From positions 248,001-312,000 of the forward strand of contig RHLJ01000003.1 in the NCBI GenBank assembly GCA_003712055.1: a DNA stretch of 64,000 nt, read 5' to 3'. The notes under the pieces are model-generated. The model ran no database searches, was not told the origin of the DNA, and was given only the letters and a program-made list of their open reading frames with translations. This document shows, piece after piece, positions 1 through 8,826 of the stretch (the first letter of the stretch is position 1; the number at the start of each line of letters is the position of its first letter). Origin of the DNA: Balneola sp. (GTDB lineage: Bacteria > Bacteroidota > Rhodothermia > Balneolales > Balneolaceae). Made by a program: the position numbers and the translations under genes.

Positions 1-1
1 A

Positions 2-67
2 AGAATTGGATTGAAAAAACTTTTGACCATCTTGCAAATAACTCATTTAGAAGAAGTCCAATTATGA
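2..67 (+). CDS. Possible 3' end of an upstream gene (partial)
   Basis: Frame 2 is open from the window edge to a TGA at 65-67. That stop overlaps the ATG of the next gene as ATGA, the overlap used by many gene pairs in this window. The 21 visible residues (start RIGLKKLLTILQ) are too few to identify. The frame of the downstream gene is also open to the window edge, so the alternative is that this segment is leader. The call rests only on the ATGA overlap. Confidence 0.3.
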   Translation, partial: RIGLKKLLTILQITHLEEVQL

Positions 68-1014
68 ACAGATATAATATCGGCATGTTTACTTTTCTAT
101 TACTTTCCTGCCAACAGCTTCCTGAACCTGCCTATCTTGCCATACCCGAAAGCAGTTCTGTTCAGACTGTTTCTTTATTAGGGGATTCGCTTAGAGCTGC
201 TGTACTTGGTGATAGTATCAAAACAGTATTTACTAAAAACCTTGATGAAGCAGAGCGGGATTACAATGCTGATGACACAAGTATTGAGAATATCATTTGG
301 TATGGAAGAAGACTTGCCTACTTAGGAGAGTACCAACAAGCTGTGGAGGTATTTTCCAAAGGAATTGAATTACATCCTGTAGAACCTCAACTACTTCGTC
401 ATCGCGCTCACCGATATATTACATTGCGCGCTTTTGATCACGCAATCCAGGATTTTGAAGAAGCAGGAGAGCTTATTAAAGGAACCGAAGACATTGTAGA
501 GCCTGACGGCCTTCCAAATGCTCTAAACATGCCTCGAAGCTCTTTACATACTAATATCTGGTACCACCTTGGTTTAGCTTATTATCTGGAGAGTGACTTT
601 GAAAACGCTCAAAAAGCTTATGAAAAATGTATCATGGCCAGCACCAATGATGATATGCTGGTAGCAGCTGTGTACTGGTATTATATGTCGCTTAAAAGAA
701 GCGGGAAGGACGAACTTGCCGGACAAATCATTGAGCCGATTCATTCGGATATGGACATCATTGAAAATGACAGCTATTTAAAGCTTCTTCTTGTATTCAA
801 ATCTGAATTCGAACCCGATCTTCTTCTGGACGGAAGCTCCGATGCGTTAAGTAATGCTACTATTGGTTACGGTATTGGCAACTGGCATTATATGAACGGA
901 CGAAGCGCCCGAGCTTATGAAATCTGGAACCAGGTAGTTAAAGGCAATAGCTGGGCTTCCTTTGGGTTTATAGCCAGCGAGGTGGAATTATCCAATGACT
1001 CAATTAAGAATTAA
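64..1014 (+). CDS. TPR-repeat lipoprotein
   Basis: A 316-aa protein with a short hydrophobic N-terminus ending in a lipobox-like LLLSC (Cys around residue 16), so probably a lipid-anchored envelope protein. Residues about 75-150 and 160-215 hold TPR-type helix pairs (for example GEYQQAVEVFSKGIELHP and LGLAYYLESDFENAQKAYEKC). Such repeats usually mediate protein-protein contacts. I see no enzymatic motif. The reading frame stays open upstream to the window edge, but the lipoprotein signal favours this ATG. It converges on the carboxypeptidase gene, with a strong stem-loop between them. The specific function is unknown. Confidence 0.8.
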   Translation: MNRYNIGMFTFLLLSCQQLPEPAYLAIPESSSVQTVSLLGDSLRAAVLGDSIKTVFTKNLDEAERDYNADDTSIENIIWYGRRLAYLGEYQQAVEVFSKGIELHPVEPQLLRHRAHRYITLRAFDHAIQDFEEAGELIKGTEDIVEPDGLPNALNMPRSSLHTNIWYHLGLAYYLESDFENAQKAYEKCIMASTNDDMLVAAVYWYYMSLKRSGKDELAGQIIEPIHSDMDIIENDSYLKLLLVFKSEFEPDLLLDGSSDALSNATIGYGIGNWHYMNGRSARAYEIWNQVVKGNSWASFGFIASEVELSNDSIKN

Positions 1015-1049
1015 CAATGGCTCCATTGTTCATTGAGCCATTGTTAATT
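1009..1049. repeat. Perfect 15-bp stem-loop between convergent genes
   Basis: Arms 1009-1023 (AATTAACAATGGCTC) and 1035-1049 are exact reverse complements with an 11-nt loop. The left arm overlaps the stop codon of the TPR gene. No T-tract follows on either strand, so it is not a textbook terminator. Its position between convergent genes fits a bidirectional transcript-end structure or a palindromic intergenic repeat. Confidence 0.7.
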
Positions 1050-1057
1050 GATCATTG

Positions 1058-3556
1058 CTAATTCCCAACAAAAAATACCGCATTCCCAATTAGTAGTTTT
1101 CCATTGTGCCAGAAGCCTCTGAAAAATGGATCATCTACCATATACACTACTGCACCAGCTCCCATATTTTGAACTCCAAAAGAAAGGGATTCTCCCATAA
1201 GTTCCTGTGCCCTATGGCCAACAAAGCCGCTCCTTGGAGCTCCATCTTTAGCAACCCCCACATTCCATCCATTTTCCAGGTACTCGTAAGAAGTAGAACC
1301 CAACTTTAACGACATATAGGTCTCGTCATATCCAAAGGCGAGTGGATGTGTATTGTCCATGCTAAGTTCATATACAGCTCCTACACTAAGATTTGGAATA
1401 AATGAGCGATCCGAATCTGAGTATTTTCTAAGCCTGTCTTCCATACTTTCTTCTCCATTATCGGAAGACTTGCGGGTTAAATTGAATCCTTCTTGTCGAG
1501 CCAGGAAACCATTTGCTCCGCCAACTGCAATTAGTGTTCCTCCGCTTCTGATCCAGTCCTGTAAATCACCAATTCCAGATTCTCCAAAAGTACCACCGTA
1601 GGAACCTGGCGGAAGGAGCATTACATCATAATCACTCCAATCTATATATCCCACATCATCACGATTGATAAGAGTAACGGGATATTCAATTACCTGATCA
1701 AAATAATGCCAAATATGCCCAACATTATTGCTTCCTGTTCCTTCTCCGGCAATTAGCCCAATCCTTGGAGCTTTAACCAGGTTAATGGAAGATGATCCAA
1801 AATCCTTTCCGGTAGTTACAAACCCGGTTGAAACGGGTGTCAGGTCACGGTTTAATAAATCAGCCGCGTCTTTCACGATATCATCAAAACCTTTAAGCCT
1901 TTCATTTCCGTTTCGTGTGATGACAAGCGTACCTGCAGGATATTGAGTTCCATCCATAGAAAAAGGCACTTCAGAGTACCGGGCCTTTACCCCTTTCTTG
2001 AGAATATGAGCTAGAAACTTCACATCGTCTAATGAATTCCATTTAGCTAAATAGGCATATGGTCGATCGACAGATGGAGATAATCTGGGTTCTGTTTCCA
2101 TTGAAACACCCGTTTCAGCTACTCTACTCGTCAACGCATACCCATCTACACCGAAAGCATAATGTGCCTCCCATGCCGTAATATCGTAAGTAAGTGAATC
2201 GGCTAATTCAGGTCTTGGTTCGAATAGTACCCGTACTAAGGTCCCTTGTGGTTGATAGGTGCTAATTACAAAATCGCCTGCTTCGATATTCACTCGCTCT
2301 GTCTGCCCATTTGCAAAATTATAGCCACTTACCGTACTCGCTCTTTCTGCAGCCCGAACTGAGATTTTCTGGTCTAACAGGTAGCGCATCATCCTTGCTA
2401 CGTTATCCGGGTTACTGCTCTTTTTAACAATAAAGGTTTTGTACTCACCTGATCCATTCTCGAGGGTATTACTGAAATAATCTCCAAATTCTTGAACTAC
2501 TCTCGAAGCATTTTGAGCGGTAATCTCTACTGTAGAAAGTCCGGTTGTACTGTGATGTATTAATCGATCTCTTAGAGTAAGTGTATCTCCCTGGTTAGTA
2601 ATAATAGCTAACCCTGCACGGCTATGACCAGCTTGCTCATAAGTCATCCCAATAGCGCCATTAAAGGTAGGCCATGTATCTCCATAACTTGGATAGAAGA
2701 GGTCAAAAATCTCACGAGTAAAATACAGCCAACCATTCTCATCAAAATATTGGGCATTGTTCTCTCCAATCATAGTTTGGTACTCCCGCTGCCAATCAGT
2801 AATGGCCTTGTGAAATGGCTCTGCCGCAGGAGCAAAATAGTAGGGGCTGTTATAGCCTTGTTCATGGTAATCCACATGCACATGAGGCATCCATTTCAAA
2901 TATGCCTGAGTACGTTGCTGGCTTTCAATTTGGGTTTGCCAGGCCCAATCCCTGTTTAAATCGAAATAATAATGATTAACCCTACCTCCTGGCCAGGGCT
3001 CATTGTGTTCGCGGGCTGTTGGATCGGGATCAGCTAATGCTCCAGTAATTGCCTTATTCCAATTTACGTATTTGTCCCGGCCATCCGGGTTTAACATTGG
3101 ATCAATGATCACTACCACATCATTCAACCAGGAAGAATTATTAGCTATCAATTCATAAATAGTATTCATGGCTGCTTCACTACACGAAGCCTCGTTGCCA
3201 TGCACGTTATAGCTCAGCCAAACAATAGCTTTAGTATTATCCGTAACCTCACCTGATTCAAACCCAACCAGCTTCAAGTTATTGAGTCGGATTTCTTCAA
3301 GGTTCGAATGATTTTGTCTTGAAGTAACTACCACATGAGTCAATTCCCTGCCTTCATAAGTGAATCCATAATCTTCAATGGCTACCATATCAGAATTTTT
3401 CGCTACATGATGGAAATAGTTGTACACCTTGTAGTGAGGAGTCCATTGTTCGCCTAGCTCATACCCTAAATACTCGGCAGGTGATTGCAGTTGAGCAAAG
3501 GCAACTGTGAATGCAAACAAGCTCATTAAAAAAATGGTAGAAAATCGTTTCATCAT
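1058..3556 (-). CDS. Secreted M14-family zinc carboxypeptidase
   Basis: An 832-aa protein with a clear signal peptide (residues 1-21, cleavage after AFAQ region), so exported. The M14 metallocarboxypeptidase domain spans about 25-340. The zinc ligands are the HGNE motif (H119, E122) and H231 in VDYHEQG. NPDG sits at 156-159, the substrate-binding LNRDW at 200-204, and a probable catalytic Glu at 307 in GMTYEQAG. The remaining 480 residues form a long C-terminal region, including a stretch around 590-690 (RIGLIAGEGTG, LLPPGSYGG, GGTLIAVGG) that resembles a glutamine-amidotransferase/Rossmann-like fold. This matches large M14 peptidases of Bacteroidota. It probably digests peptides in the periplasm or outside the cell. 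No sorting domain is visible at the C-terminus. Confidence 0.9.
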   Translation of the reverse strand: MMKRFSTIFLMSLFAFTVAFAQLQSPAEYLGYELGEQWTPHYKVYNYFHHVAKNSDMVAIEDYGFTYEGRELTHVVVTSRQNHSNLEEIRLNNLKLVGFESGEVTDNTKAIVWLSYNVHGNEASCSEAAMNTIYELIANNSSWLNDVVVIIDPMLNPDGRDKYVNWNKAITGALADPDPTAREHNEPWPGGRVNHYYFDLNRDWAWQTQIESQQRTQAYLKWMPHVHVDYHEQGYNSPYYFAPAAEPFHKAITDWQREYQTMIGENNAQYFDENGWLYFTREIFDLFYPSYGDTWPTFNGAIGMTYEQAGHSRAGLAIITNQGDTLTLRDRLIHHSTTGLSTVEITAQNASRVVQEFGDYFSNTLENGSGEYKTFIVKKSSNPDNVARMMRYLLDQKISVRAAERASTVSGYNFANGQTERVNIEAGDFVISTYQPQGTLVRVLFEPRPELADSLTYDITAWEAHYAFGVDGYALTSRVAETGVSMETEPRLSPSVDRPYAYLAKWNSLDDVKFLAHILKKGVKARYSEVPFSMDGTQYPAGTLVITRNGNERLKGFDDIVKDAADLLNRDLTPVSTGFVTTGKDFGSSSINLVKAPRIGLIAGEGTGSNNVGHIWHYFDQVIEYPVTLINRDDVGYIDWSDYDVMLLPPGSYGGTFGESGIGDLQDWIRSGGTLIAVGGANGFLARQEGFNLTRKSSDNGEESMEDRLRKYSDSDRSFIPNLSVGAVYELSMDNTHPLAFGYDETYMSLKLGSTSYEYLENGWNVGVAKDGAPRSGFVGHRAQELMGESLSFGVQNMGAGAVVYMVDDPFFRGFWHNGKLLIGNAVFFVGN

Positions 3557-3706
3557 GTTGAAAAATCTGATTTATATGGAAACATCAATTGTACTGTATC
3601 CTTTGGGAAGGGACAACCATTTTGTTGAAGTTTTTGAAAAAAGAGATTAATGCTTGAGGGCTTTAAGAGAGCTATGTACTTTCAGCTCAAATCTAATGCC
3701 AGAATT

Positions 3707-5464
3707 ATGCCCACCAACCAGGATGTAGCCGAACAACTCAGTCTAGTATTTCAGCTTATGCAGCTAGCCGGAGAAAACCGGTTCAAAGCCATCGCCTTTG
3801 ACAAAGCTTCTCAGACTATAAAAGGTTTAAGCGATGACATCAATGAATACATCGAAAACAAGAACCTTACTGATATTAAAGGCATTGGTAAATCTATCGC
3901 TGAGGATATCTATGTGTATGCAGAAACCGGAAGCATGCCGGTTCTTGAAGCTTTCAAGGAGAAAGTACCTCTAGGCCTAATTAAATGGTTGGATATTTCC
4001 GGGCTTGGACCAAAGAACATTCTTAAGATTCATCAGGAATTTGGTATTACTGAAATCGAGGAACTAAAAACCTTAATAGAAAGTGGTGAGCTGGCCAAGC
4101 TTCCGGGTTTGGGAGGTAAATCAGCAGAAAAGATTTCGAAATCTATTGAGTGGATGGAGAAGTTTGATGAGCGATGCCGACTAGATCAGGCAGCGAGCAT
4201 TGCCGAATCCATCATGGAAAGTTTGAAGGATTTAGAAGGCGTTCAGCAAATCGAAATAGCGGGGTCATTACGCCGATCCAAAGAAACCATAGGTGATATT
4301 GATATTCTTATTGCTGCCGATGAAGCACATATCCCAAATTTATTTGAGGTGTTTACTAATCATGAACGAGTTACCGAAGTTCTTGGAAAGGGAGATACTA
4401 AAAGCTCTGTTCGGACTAAAGAAGGTCGCCAAGTGGATCTGCGGATTGTAAAGCCTGAAAACTTTGCTGCTGCCCTTATGTACTTCACTGGAAGTAAGGA
4501 ACACAATGTGGTGATGCGATCTCGTGCTAGGGAGAGAAAAATGAGTTTAAATGAGTACGGATTGTATGACTTATTTGAAAACGGAGAAACTAATTGGGAG
4601 GCTCCGAATCCATTTAAAACAGAAACGGATATTTATAACATGCTTGGACTCAATTGGGTCCCACCGGAGCTAAGAGAAGACCGAGGCGAGTTCGAAATTT
4701 TTGAAGAGCAGGACGAACTTTCTCTTGTTACCGATGCAGATATCCGGGGAGTAATCCATGCCCATAGTACCTGGAGTGATGGAAAGTTCTCTATCCGGGA
4801 AATGGCAGAAGCCTGTATGGCACGTGGCTACGAATACCTGGGCATGACCGATCACTCCAAAACAGCAGCCTACGCTGGTGGACTTTCTGAAGATGAAGTA
4901 AAGCAACAATGGGAAGAAATTGATCAACTGAATGAAGAATTTAAAAGCTCTGGAAAAGATTTCGTCATCTTCAAAGGTATCGAATCAGATATTCTTGCAG
5001 ATGGCAGCCTGGATTATTCCGATGATATTTTAGGAGGCTTCGATTTCATTATTGCAAGTGTTCATCAAACCCTGGATATGCCTCGGGATAAAATGATGGA
5101 GCGTTTCCGCAATGCTATTAAAAACCCTTATACCCGTATGGTTGGTCACCCAACAGGAAGACTATTGCTTAAACGAAATGGAAGCGATATCGACTTGAAT
5201 GAACTGGTCGCTCTTGCTGCTGAGCATAATACCTCTATTGAAATAAACGCCAACCCTTTGCGCCTTGATTTAGACTGGAGCTTCGGTAACAAAGCCAGAG
5301 AAGTAGGCTTGATGACCTCCATCAACCCGGATGCGCACAATATTGATAACATTGATTTGATGAAGTATGGGGTTCGCATCGCCCGAAAAGGAAAATACGA
5401 AAAGGAGCGAGTACTGAATACTAAGAGTGCTGATGAAGTGATAAAGTTTTTTAAAGCCAGATAA
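3707..5464 (+). CDS. polX: DNA polymerase/3'-5' exonuclease PolX
   Basis: A family-X DNA polymerase fused to a PHP nuclease domain, a gap-filling enzyme of base excision and end repair. Numbered from the longest frame (ATG at 3650, 604 aa): helix-hairpin-helix region about 70-165 (IKGIGKSIAEDI, LPGLGGKSAEKI), and nucleotidyltransferase core with GSLRR (205-209) and catalytic Asp 216/218 in GDIDIL plus D263. The PHP domain begins near 365 with metal ligands H370-x-H372, D401-H402 and later VGHP and NPDAH. I prefer the ATG at 3707 (585 aa) because it gives the usual family N-terminus. ATGs at 3650 and 3674 are possible, since a purine-rich stretch precedes each. Confidence 0.93.
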   Translation: MPTNQDVAEQLSLVFQLMQLAGENRFKAIAFDKASQTIKGLSDDINEYIENKNLTDIKGIGKSIAEDIYVYAETGSMPVLEAFKEKVPLGLIKWLDISGLGPKNILKIHQEFGITEIEELKTLIESGELAKLPGLGGKSAEKISKSIEWMEKFDERCRLDQAASIAESIMESLKDLEGVQQIEIAGSLRRSKETIGDIDILIAADEAHIPNLFEVFTNHERVTEVLGKGDTKSSVRTKEGRQVDLRIVKPENFAAALMYFTGSKEHNVVMRSRARERKMSLNEYGLYDLFENGETNWEAPNPFKTETDIYNMLGLNWVPPELREDRGEFEIFEEQDELSLVTDADIRGVIHAHSTWSDGKFSIREMAEACMARGYEYLGMTDHSKTAAYAGGLSEDEVKQQWEEIDQLNEEFKSSGKDFVIFKGIESDILADGSLDYSDDILGGFDFIIASVHQTLDMPRDKMMERFRNAIKNPYTRMVGHPTGRLLLKRNGSDIDLNELVALAAEHNTSIEINANPLRLDLDWSFGNKAREVGLMTSINPDAHNIDNIDLMKYGVRIARKGKYEKERVLNTKSADEVIKFFKAR

Positions 5465-5527
5465 GCTATTTGATATCAATTCTATATAAGAAATCTCTTC
5501 GAACTAAATCTAACCCCTAAAAACCAA

Positions 5528-5601
5528 GTCATTCTGAGGCTACTGCCGAAGAATCTGACAAGCTATTCGATTAGATCCTTCGCAGGTTTGCTCAGGATGA
5601 C
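5528..5601. repeat. Intergenic palindromic repeat, family A
   Basis: GTCATTCTGAG (5528-5538) and its inverted counterpart CTCAGGATGAC (5591-5601) flank a core with GAAGAATCT and AGATCCTTC, also complementary. A second copy lies at 48016-48087 with a near-identical right half (ATTCGATTAGATCCTTCGCA). This REP-like sequence type is common between genes in Bacteroidota-like genomes. It fills most of the 177-bp gap between polX and the GH5 gene. Confidence 0.8.
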
Positions 5602-5641
5602 CGCAAAAAGTAAGTCGGGAGTATCAAAAGGCTATCCTGCC

Positions 5642-7594
5642 CTACTTCACCAATAGCATCTTCTGGGTTTGTACAAAATCTCCGGCTCTGAGTTCATACA
5701 GATAAACGCCTGAAGATAGAGCTGAAGCATCAAAGCGAACTTCGTGGTTACCGATACTTCTAACTTCATCAACCAATACCGAGACTTCTCTGCCAAGCAG
5801 ATCATATACTTTTAGCGAAGTATGTTGAGTACCAGCAAGTGTAAAGCTGATGGTCGTCGATGGATTAAATGGGTTTGGATAGTTTTGGTTTAAAGCAAAC
5901 TCCAGCGGAGTATCGCCAGGTTGTTCGTTGGAATTTATAAGTGCTGCATTTATTTGAATATCATCAAACCAGAATTTAGCAGCCCCATGGTTTCCAGTTT
6001 CAGCTACAATCTGGAACACATCTATCGCCGACCAATCAAAATCTCCCTGAGGTTCGTGCCATGCTCCATCATCCCAGCTACCCATTTCTGTAATCTCATT
6101 TAAACTAATAATTACTTCTTGCCAGGTTCCATCAAAGTTTATCCTGTTTTCATCAATTCTGATATTTGCACGCCAAGGGCGATCACCATCGGTATTGGTG
6201 TCCGTATCGATAAAACGTAAATCTACATCTGTTCCCGGAGTATCTCCTATCATTTGGAGATAGAGTGTATATCCTTCTTCTTGTAACCTGGATAAATCTT
6301 TATTTGGGCTAAAATCAAAGGTGATCGCGCTGTATTGAGTGGCCCCCGTCCAGGAGATACTAAACTCACCGTCATATACATTTTCTGTGTCATACAGATT
6401 GACCAAGCCTCCGGAACCTGAGCTTGATACTCCTTTTGCAGAAAAGTCCCTGTAAATATCGAAGCTCACAGAATCTGGTCTTATTACTAATTCGGTTTGC
6501 TCTGGTACGATAAAGCCCAGTGTATCTACCAATGGCACATTAATGTCGTGATCAAAGAGTTCTCCTGTACCCGCTTCAAAAATCCCAAAGCCTCCCTGGT
6601 AATCCCAGATGGTCCAACCAATGTTATTCTCTGATAAATACGGACCTACGGTTCCATACCAGTTCACACGAGATTCATTATCACTGTTTGGAATATATAC
6701 CCCAAACTCACCACAGAATACCGGTACTCCGCGGGTCTCGGCAAAATCAATAGCAATATCTAATAGCTCACGGACATCTTCCGGAGTTCCTTCATTAGCA
6801 TAGTTATTAAATGCTCCCTGAATCCATGTTCCTGCTAAGGAAGCTGGCAGACTTGGCATACTGGCTGCATCATAGGGAAATGGAACGCCTGATAAAGGCC
6901 CCATTGACGGATCTGTCCAGGTAGCCCCTTGATGGGTTAACACAAATGGATCATAAAAATGAAAGGTATAGATCAGGTTAGTATCAGCATACTCAGGCAT
7001 AAACTCGAGACTTCTAAAACTGTTGTAATCAGCCGGACCAACGATGATCGTGTGCTTGGTATTTACAAGCCTGATGGCATCAATTACGTCTCCTTGGATG
7101 TCATTCCAGGTTGAGTTAGCTATTCCATGTGGTTCATTTAGCACTTCGAACATGATGTACTCTGATCGGTCGCCGTAATGTGTAGCCATTTGCGTCCAAA
7201 CCGGAACAAGTACATCACCGATATTTGGATCGGTTGCATCAAGCGGATCGAAGGTGTGATTGTCAAGAATCAAATACATCTCCAGTTCTTCAGCCCAATC
7301 AACCGCCTGGTCCAGAAAAAAATAGAATAGGGAATCAATTTCATAATTCGGTGCTCCGGCAGTCATAGAATGGAGGTTGATAGGAAGGCGAATTACATCG
7401 GCACCTAAACTCTTTATGTTTTCAAAGTCTTCTTTAGAGTACTTGGAAAAATCAATTTCCTGAGGAGATCCTGCTTGGAACCAGTTGGTTAGATTCACTC
7501 CTTTCGAGAACGGAGTGGGTACAATTTGAGCATTAATGGGGCCAGCTAAAAATAGGATGCTGAGTAGACTGAGTGAAGTGAGAAACGATTTCAT
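5642..7594 (-). CDS. Secreted GH5-family glycoside hydrolase with T9SS sorting domain
   Basis: A 650-aa exported glycosidase. The signal peptide ends near residue 22 (INAQ). The GH5 (cellulase-like) barrel covers about 28-345, opening with KGVNLTNWF. The acid/base Glu is E154 in the VLNEP motif, substrate-site residues are H212/Y214 in TFHFYDPF, and the nucleophile is E296 in FCGEFG. Residues about 350-560 form a beta-rich module resembling carbohydrate-binding domains of the CBM11/CIA30 type. From about 572 comes a type A T9SS C-terminal sorting domain (NQNYPNPFNPST, then LSSGVYLYEL and a basic end). It probably cleaves beta-glucan or mannan at the cell surface; the substrate cannot be decided from sequence. 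Confidence 0.9.
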   Translation of the reverse strand: MKSFLTSLSLLSILFLAGPINAQIVPTPFSKGVNLTNWFQAGSPQEIDFSKYSKEDFENIKSLGADVIRLPINLHSMTAGAPNYEIDSLFYFFLDQAVDWAEELEMYLILDNHTFDPLDATDPNIGDVLVPVWTQMATHYGDRSEYIMFEVLNEPHGIANSTWNDIQGDVIDAIRLVNTKHTIIVGPADYNSFRSLEFMPEYADTNLIYTFHFYDPFVLTHQGATWTDPSMGPLSGVPFPYDAASMPSLPASLAGTWIQGAFNNYANEGTPEDVRELLDIAIDFAETRGVPVFCGEFGVYIPNSDNESRVNWYGTVGPYLSENNIGWTIWDYQGGFGIFEAGTGELFDHDINVPLVDTLGFIVPEQTELVIRPDSVSFDIYRDFSAKGVSSSGSGGLVNLYDTENVYDGEFSISWTGATQYSAITFDFSPNKDLSRLQEEGYTLYLQMIGDTPGTDVDLRFIDTDTNTDGDRPWRANIRIDENRINFDGTWQEVIISLNEITEMGSWDDGAWHEPQGDFDWSAIDVFQIVAETGNHGAAKFWFDDIQINAALINSNEQPGDTPLEFALNQNYPNPFNPSTTISFTLAGTQHTSLKVYDLLGREVSVLVDEVRSIGNHEVRFDASALSSGVYLYELRAGDFVQTQKMLLVK

Positions 7595-7620
7595 GAGAGA
7601 ATGTTGGTTAGACTATATAA

Positions 7621-7680
7621 TAGTTATTGGTTATTCGTTATTGGAGAGGTGATCCATCAATAACGAATAACCAATAACTA
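7621..7680. repeat. Perfect 23-bp inverted repeat, family C
   Basis: Left arm 7621-7643 (starts TAGTTATTGGTTATTCGTTA) and right arm 7658-7680 are exact reverse complements with a 14-nt spacer. It lies between the GH5 start and the permease stop. The motif GGTTATTCGTTATTGG, followed a few bases on by GGTGAT, recurs at 37407-37455, so this is a dispersed family, not a one-off terminator. Confidence 0.85.
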
Positions 7681-7716
7681 AAATTAGGAACACTGCAATA
7701 TCATTTGAACAAAGGG

Positions 7717-8793
7717 TCAATACTCTATTCTATTTCCAAGTAAATACCCATAGGGTTTGAGTTCTTCAATTTCTTCAAAAATCACTCTGAGTATTCCAAT
7801 CAGTGGTACAAATAGAATCATACCTGAAATGCCCCATACTTCCCCTCCGATGATTAAGGCAAGCATGGCTACAAATGGATTTATAGAGACTTTTGAACCT
7901 ACGATTCTTGGAGTGATAAAATTTCCTTCCAAAAACTGAACGACTCCGAAGACCGCTATTACAAGAACCGGCTGGAGTAAAGAATCGCCGAGTAGAAACG
8001 CAAATAACAAGGGTGGAAGAGCGCCGATTATGATTCCGATATAAGGAATAACGGCCATTAGTGAAGCAAAAACGGCAAAAAATATGGCGTGCTCCATCCC
8101 AATGATGAATAAACCTACAGTATTTAGCACCGCAAGAATCCCAATCACAGTAAGCATTCCAACCAGGTAGTTTTGAGTCACATCCTGAACATCAATTAAC
8201 ACCATGTCTATTCTTGAACTACCATCCTTATTTTCAAAGAGCTTTCTGAAAAAAGTCTGATACATCTCCCTATAGTACAGCATAAAAAAGATGAAAATGG
8301 GTATAAGCAAAATTAGTGTAAATGCACTTGTAGTAGCCCCAACAAAAGAACTTACAAATTGCCCGCTTCGGTCAACCAGGTTTCTCAAACCCTGACGCAA
8401 ATAATTGGTACGCTCTTCCTGGGACAAGCCTGCTGTTTCCTCAAGAAATTGTATCCCTTCATCAATGACATTTTTTAACCTCTCCGTTACTTCCGGTACC
8501 CGCTCTGAAAACTGGACAAATTGAGCGGAAATAAGAGAGATAATTCCAGCAAATACAACAATGACTAACAGAAGAGTTAGAACGATACTAAAGGCACGGC
8601 CTAACTTCCAACTCTCGAGTTTCCTGGTCACCGGACTTAATAGCATAGAAAGAAATGCGGCGAAAGCCAGCGGCATAAGGATAAATTTCCCATAGCTTAG
8701 AATTACAAAAAGTAGAGAAAGCCCTGCTAGCGTAACAGAGGCCTTCATCCAAAAGGGATATTCTCGTTTCATTTTAAGAGGGTGGTGGCTCAT
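7717..8793 (-). CDS. AI-2E family (UPF0118) membrane transporter
   Basis: A 358-aa polytopic inner-membrane protein with the AI-2E exporter/PerM layout. Paired N-terminal helices (about 15-75) are followed by an amphipathic soluble segment (85-140, with VPEVTERLKNVIDEG). Then come five or more helices and the conserved C-terminal glycine-rich block (MAVIPYIGIIIGALPP, then FLEGNFITPRIVG and GGEVWGISGMILFVPL). Members export diverse small solutes or support Na+/H+ exchange. The substrate is not predictable. It is followed by the kinase gene upstream on the same strand (33-bp gap), so co-transcription is possible. Confidence 0.88.
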   Translation of the reverse strand: MSHHPLKMKREYPFWMKASVTLAGLSLLFVILSYGKFILMPLAFAAFLSMLLSPVTRKLESWKLGRAFSIVLTLLLVIVVFAGIISLISAQFVQFSERVPEVTERLKNVIDEGIQFLEETAGLSQEERTNYLRQGLRNLVDRSGQFVSSFVGATTSAFTLILLIPIFIFFMLYYREMYQTFFRKLFENKDGSSRIDMVLIDVQDVTQNYLVGMLTVIGILAVLNTVGLFIIGMEHAIFFAVFASLMAVIPYIGIIIGALPPLLFAFLLGDSLLQPVLVIAVFGVVQFLEGNFITPRIVGSKVSINPFVAMLALIIGGEVWGISGMILFVPLIGILRVIFEEIEELKPYGYLLGNRIEY

Positions 8794-8826
8794 TGAACTA
8801 GGTTTATCTTAACTCAATATACAAGC

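Noticed and set aside
1009-1049. Rho-independent terminator
   Set aside because: The stem is strong, but no T-run follows on either strand, so it is listed as a stem-loop repeat instead.
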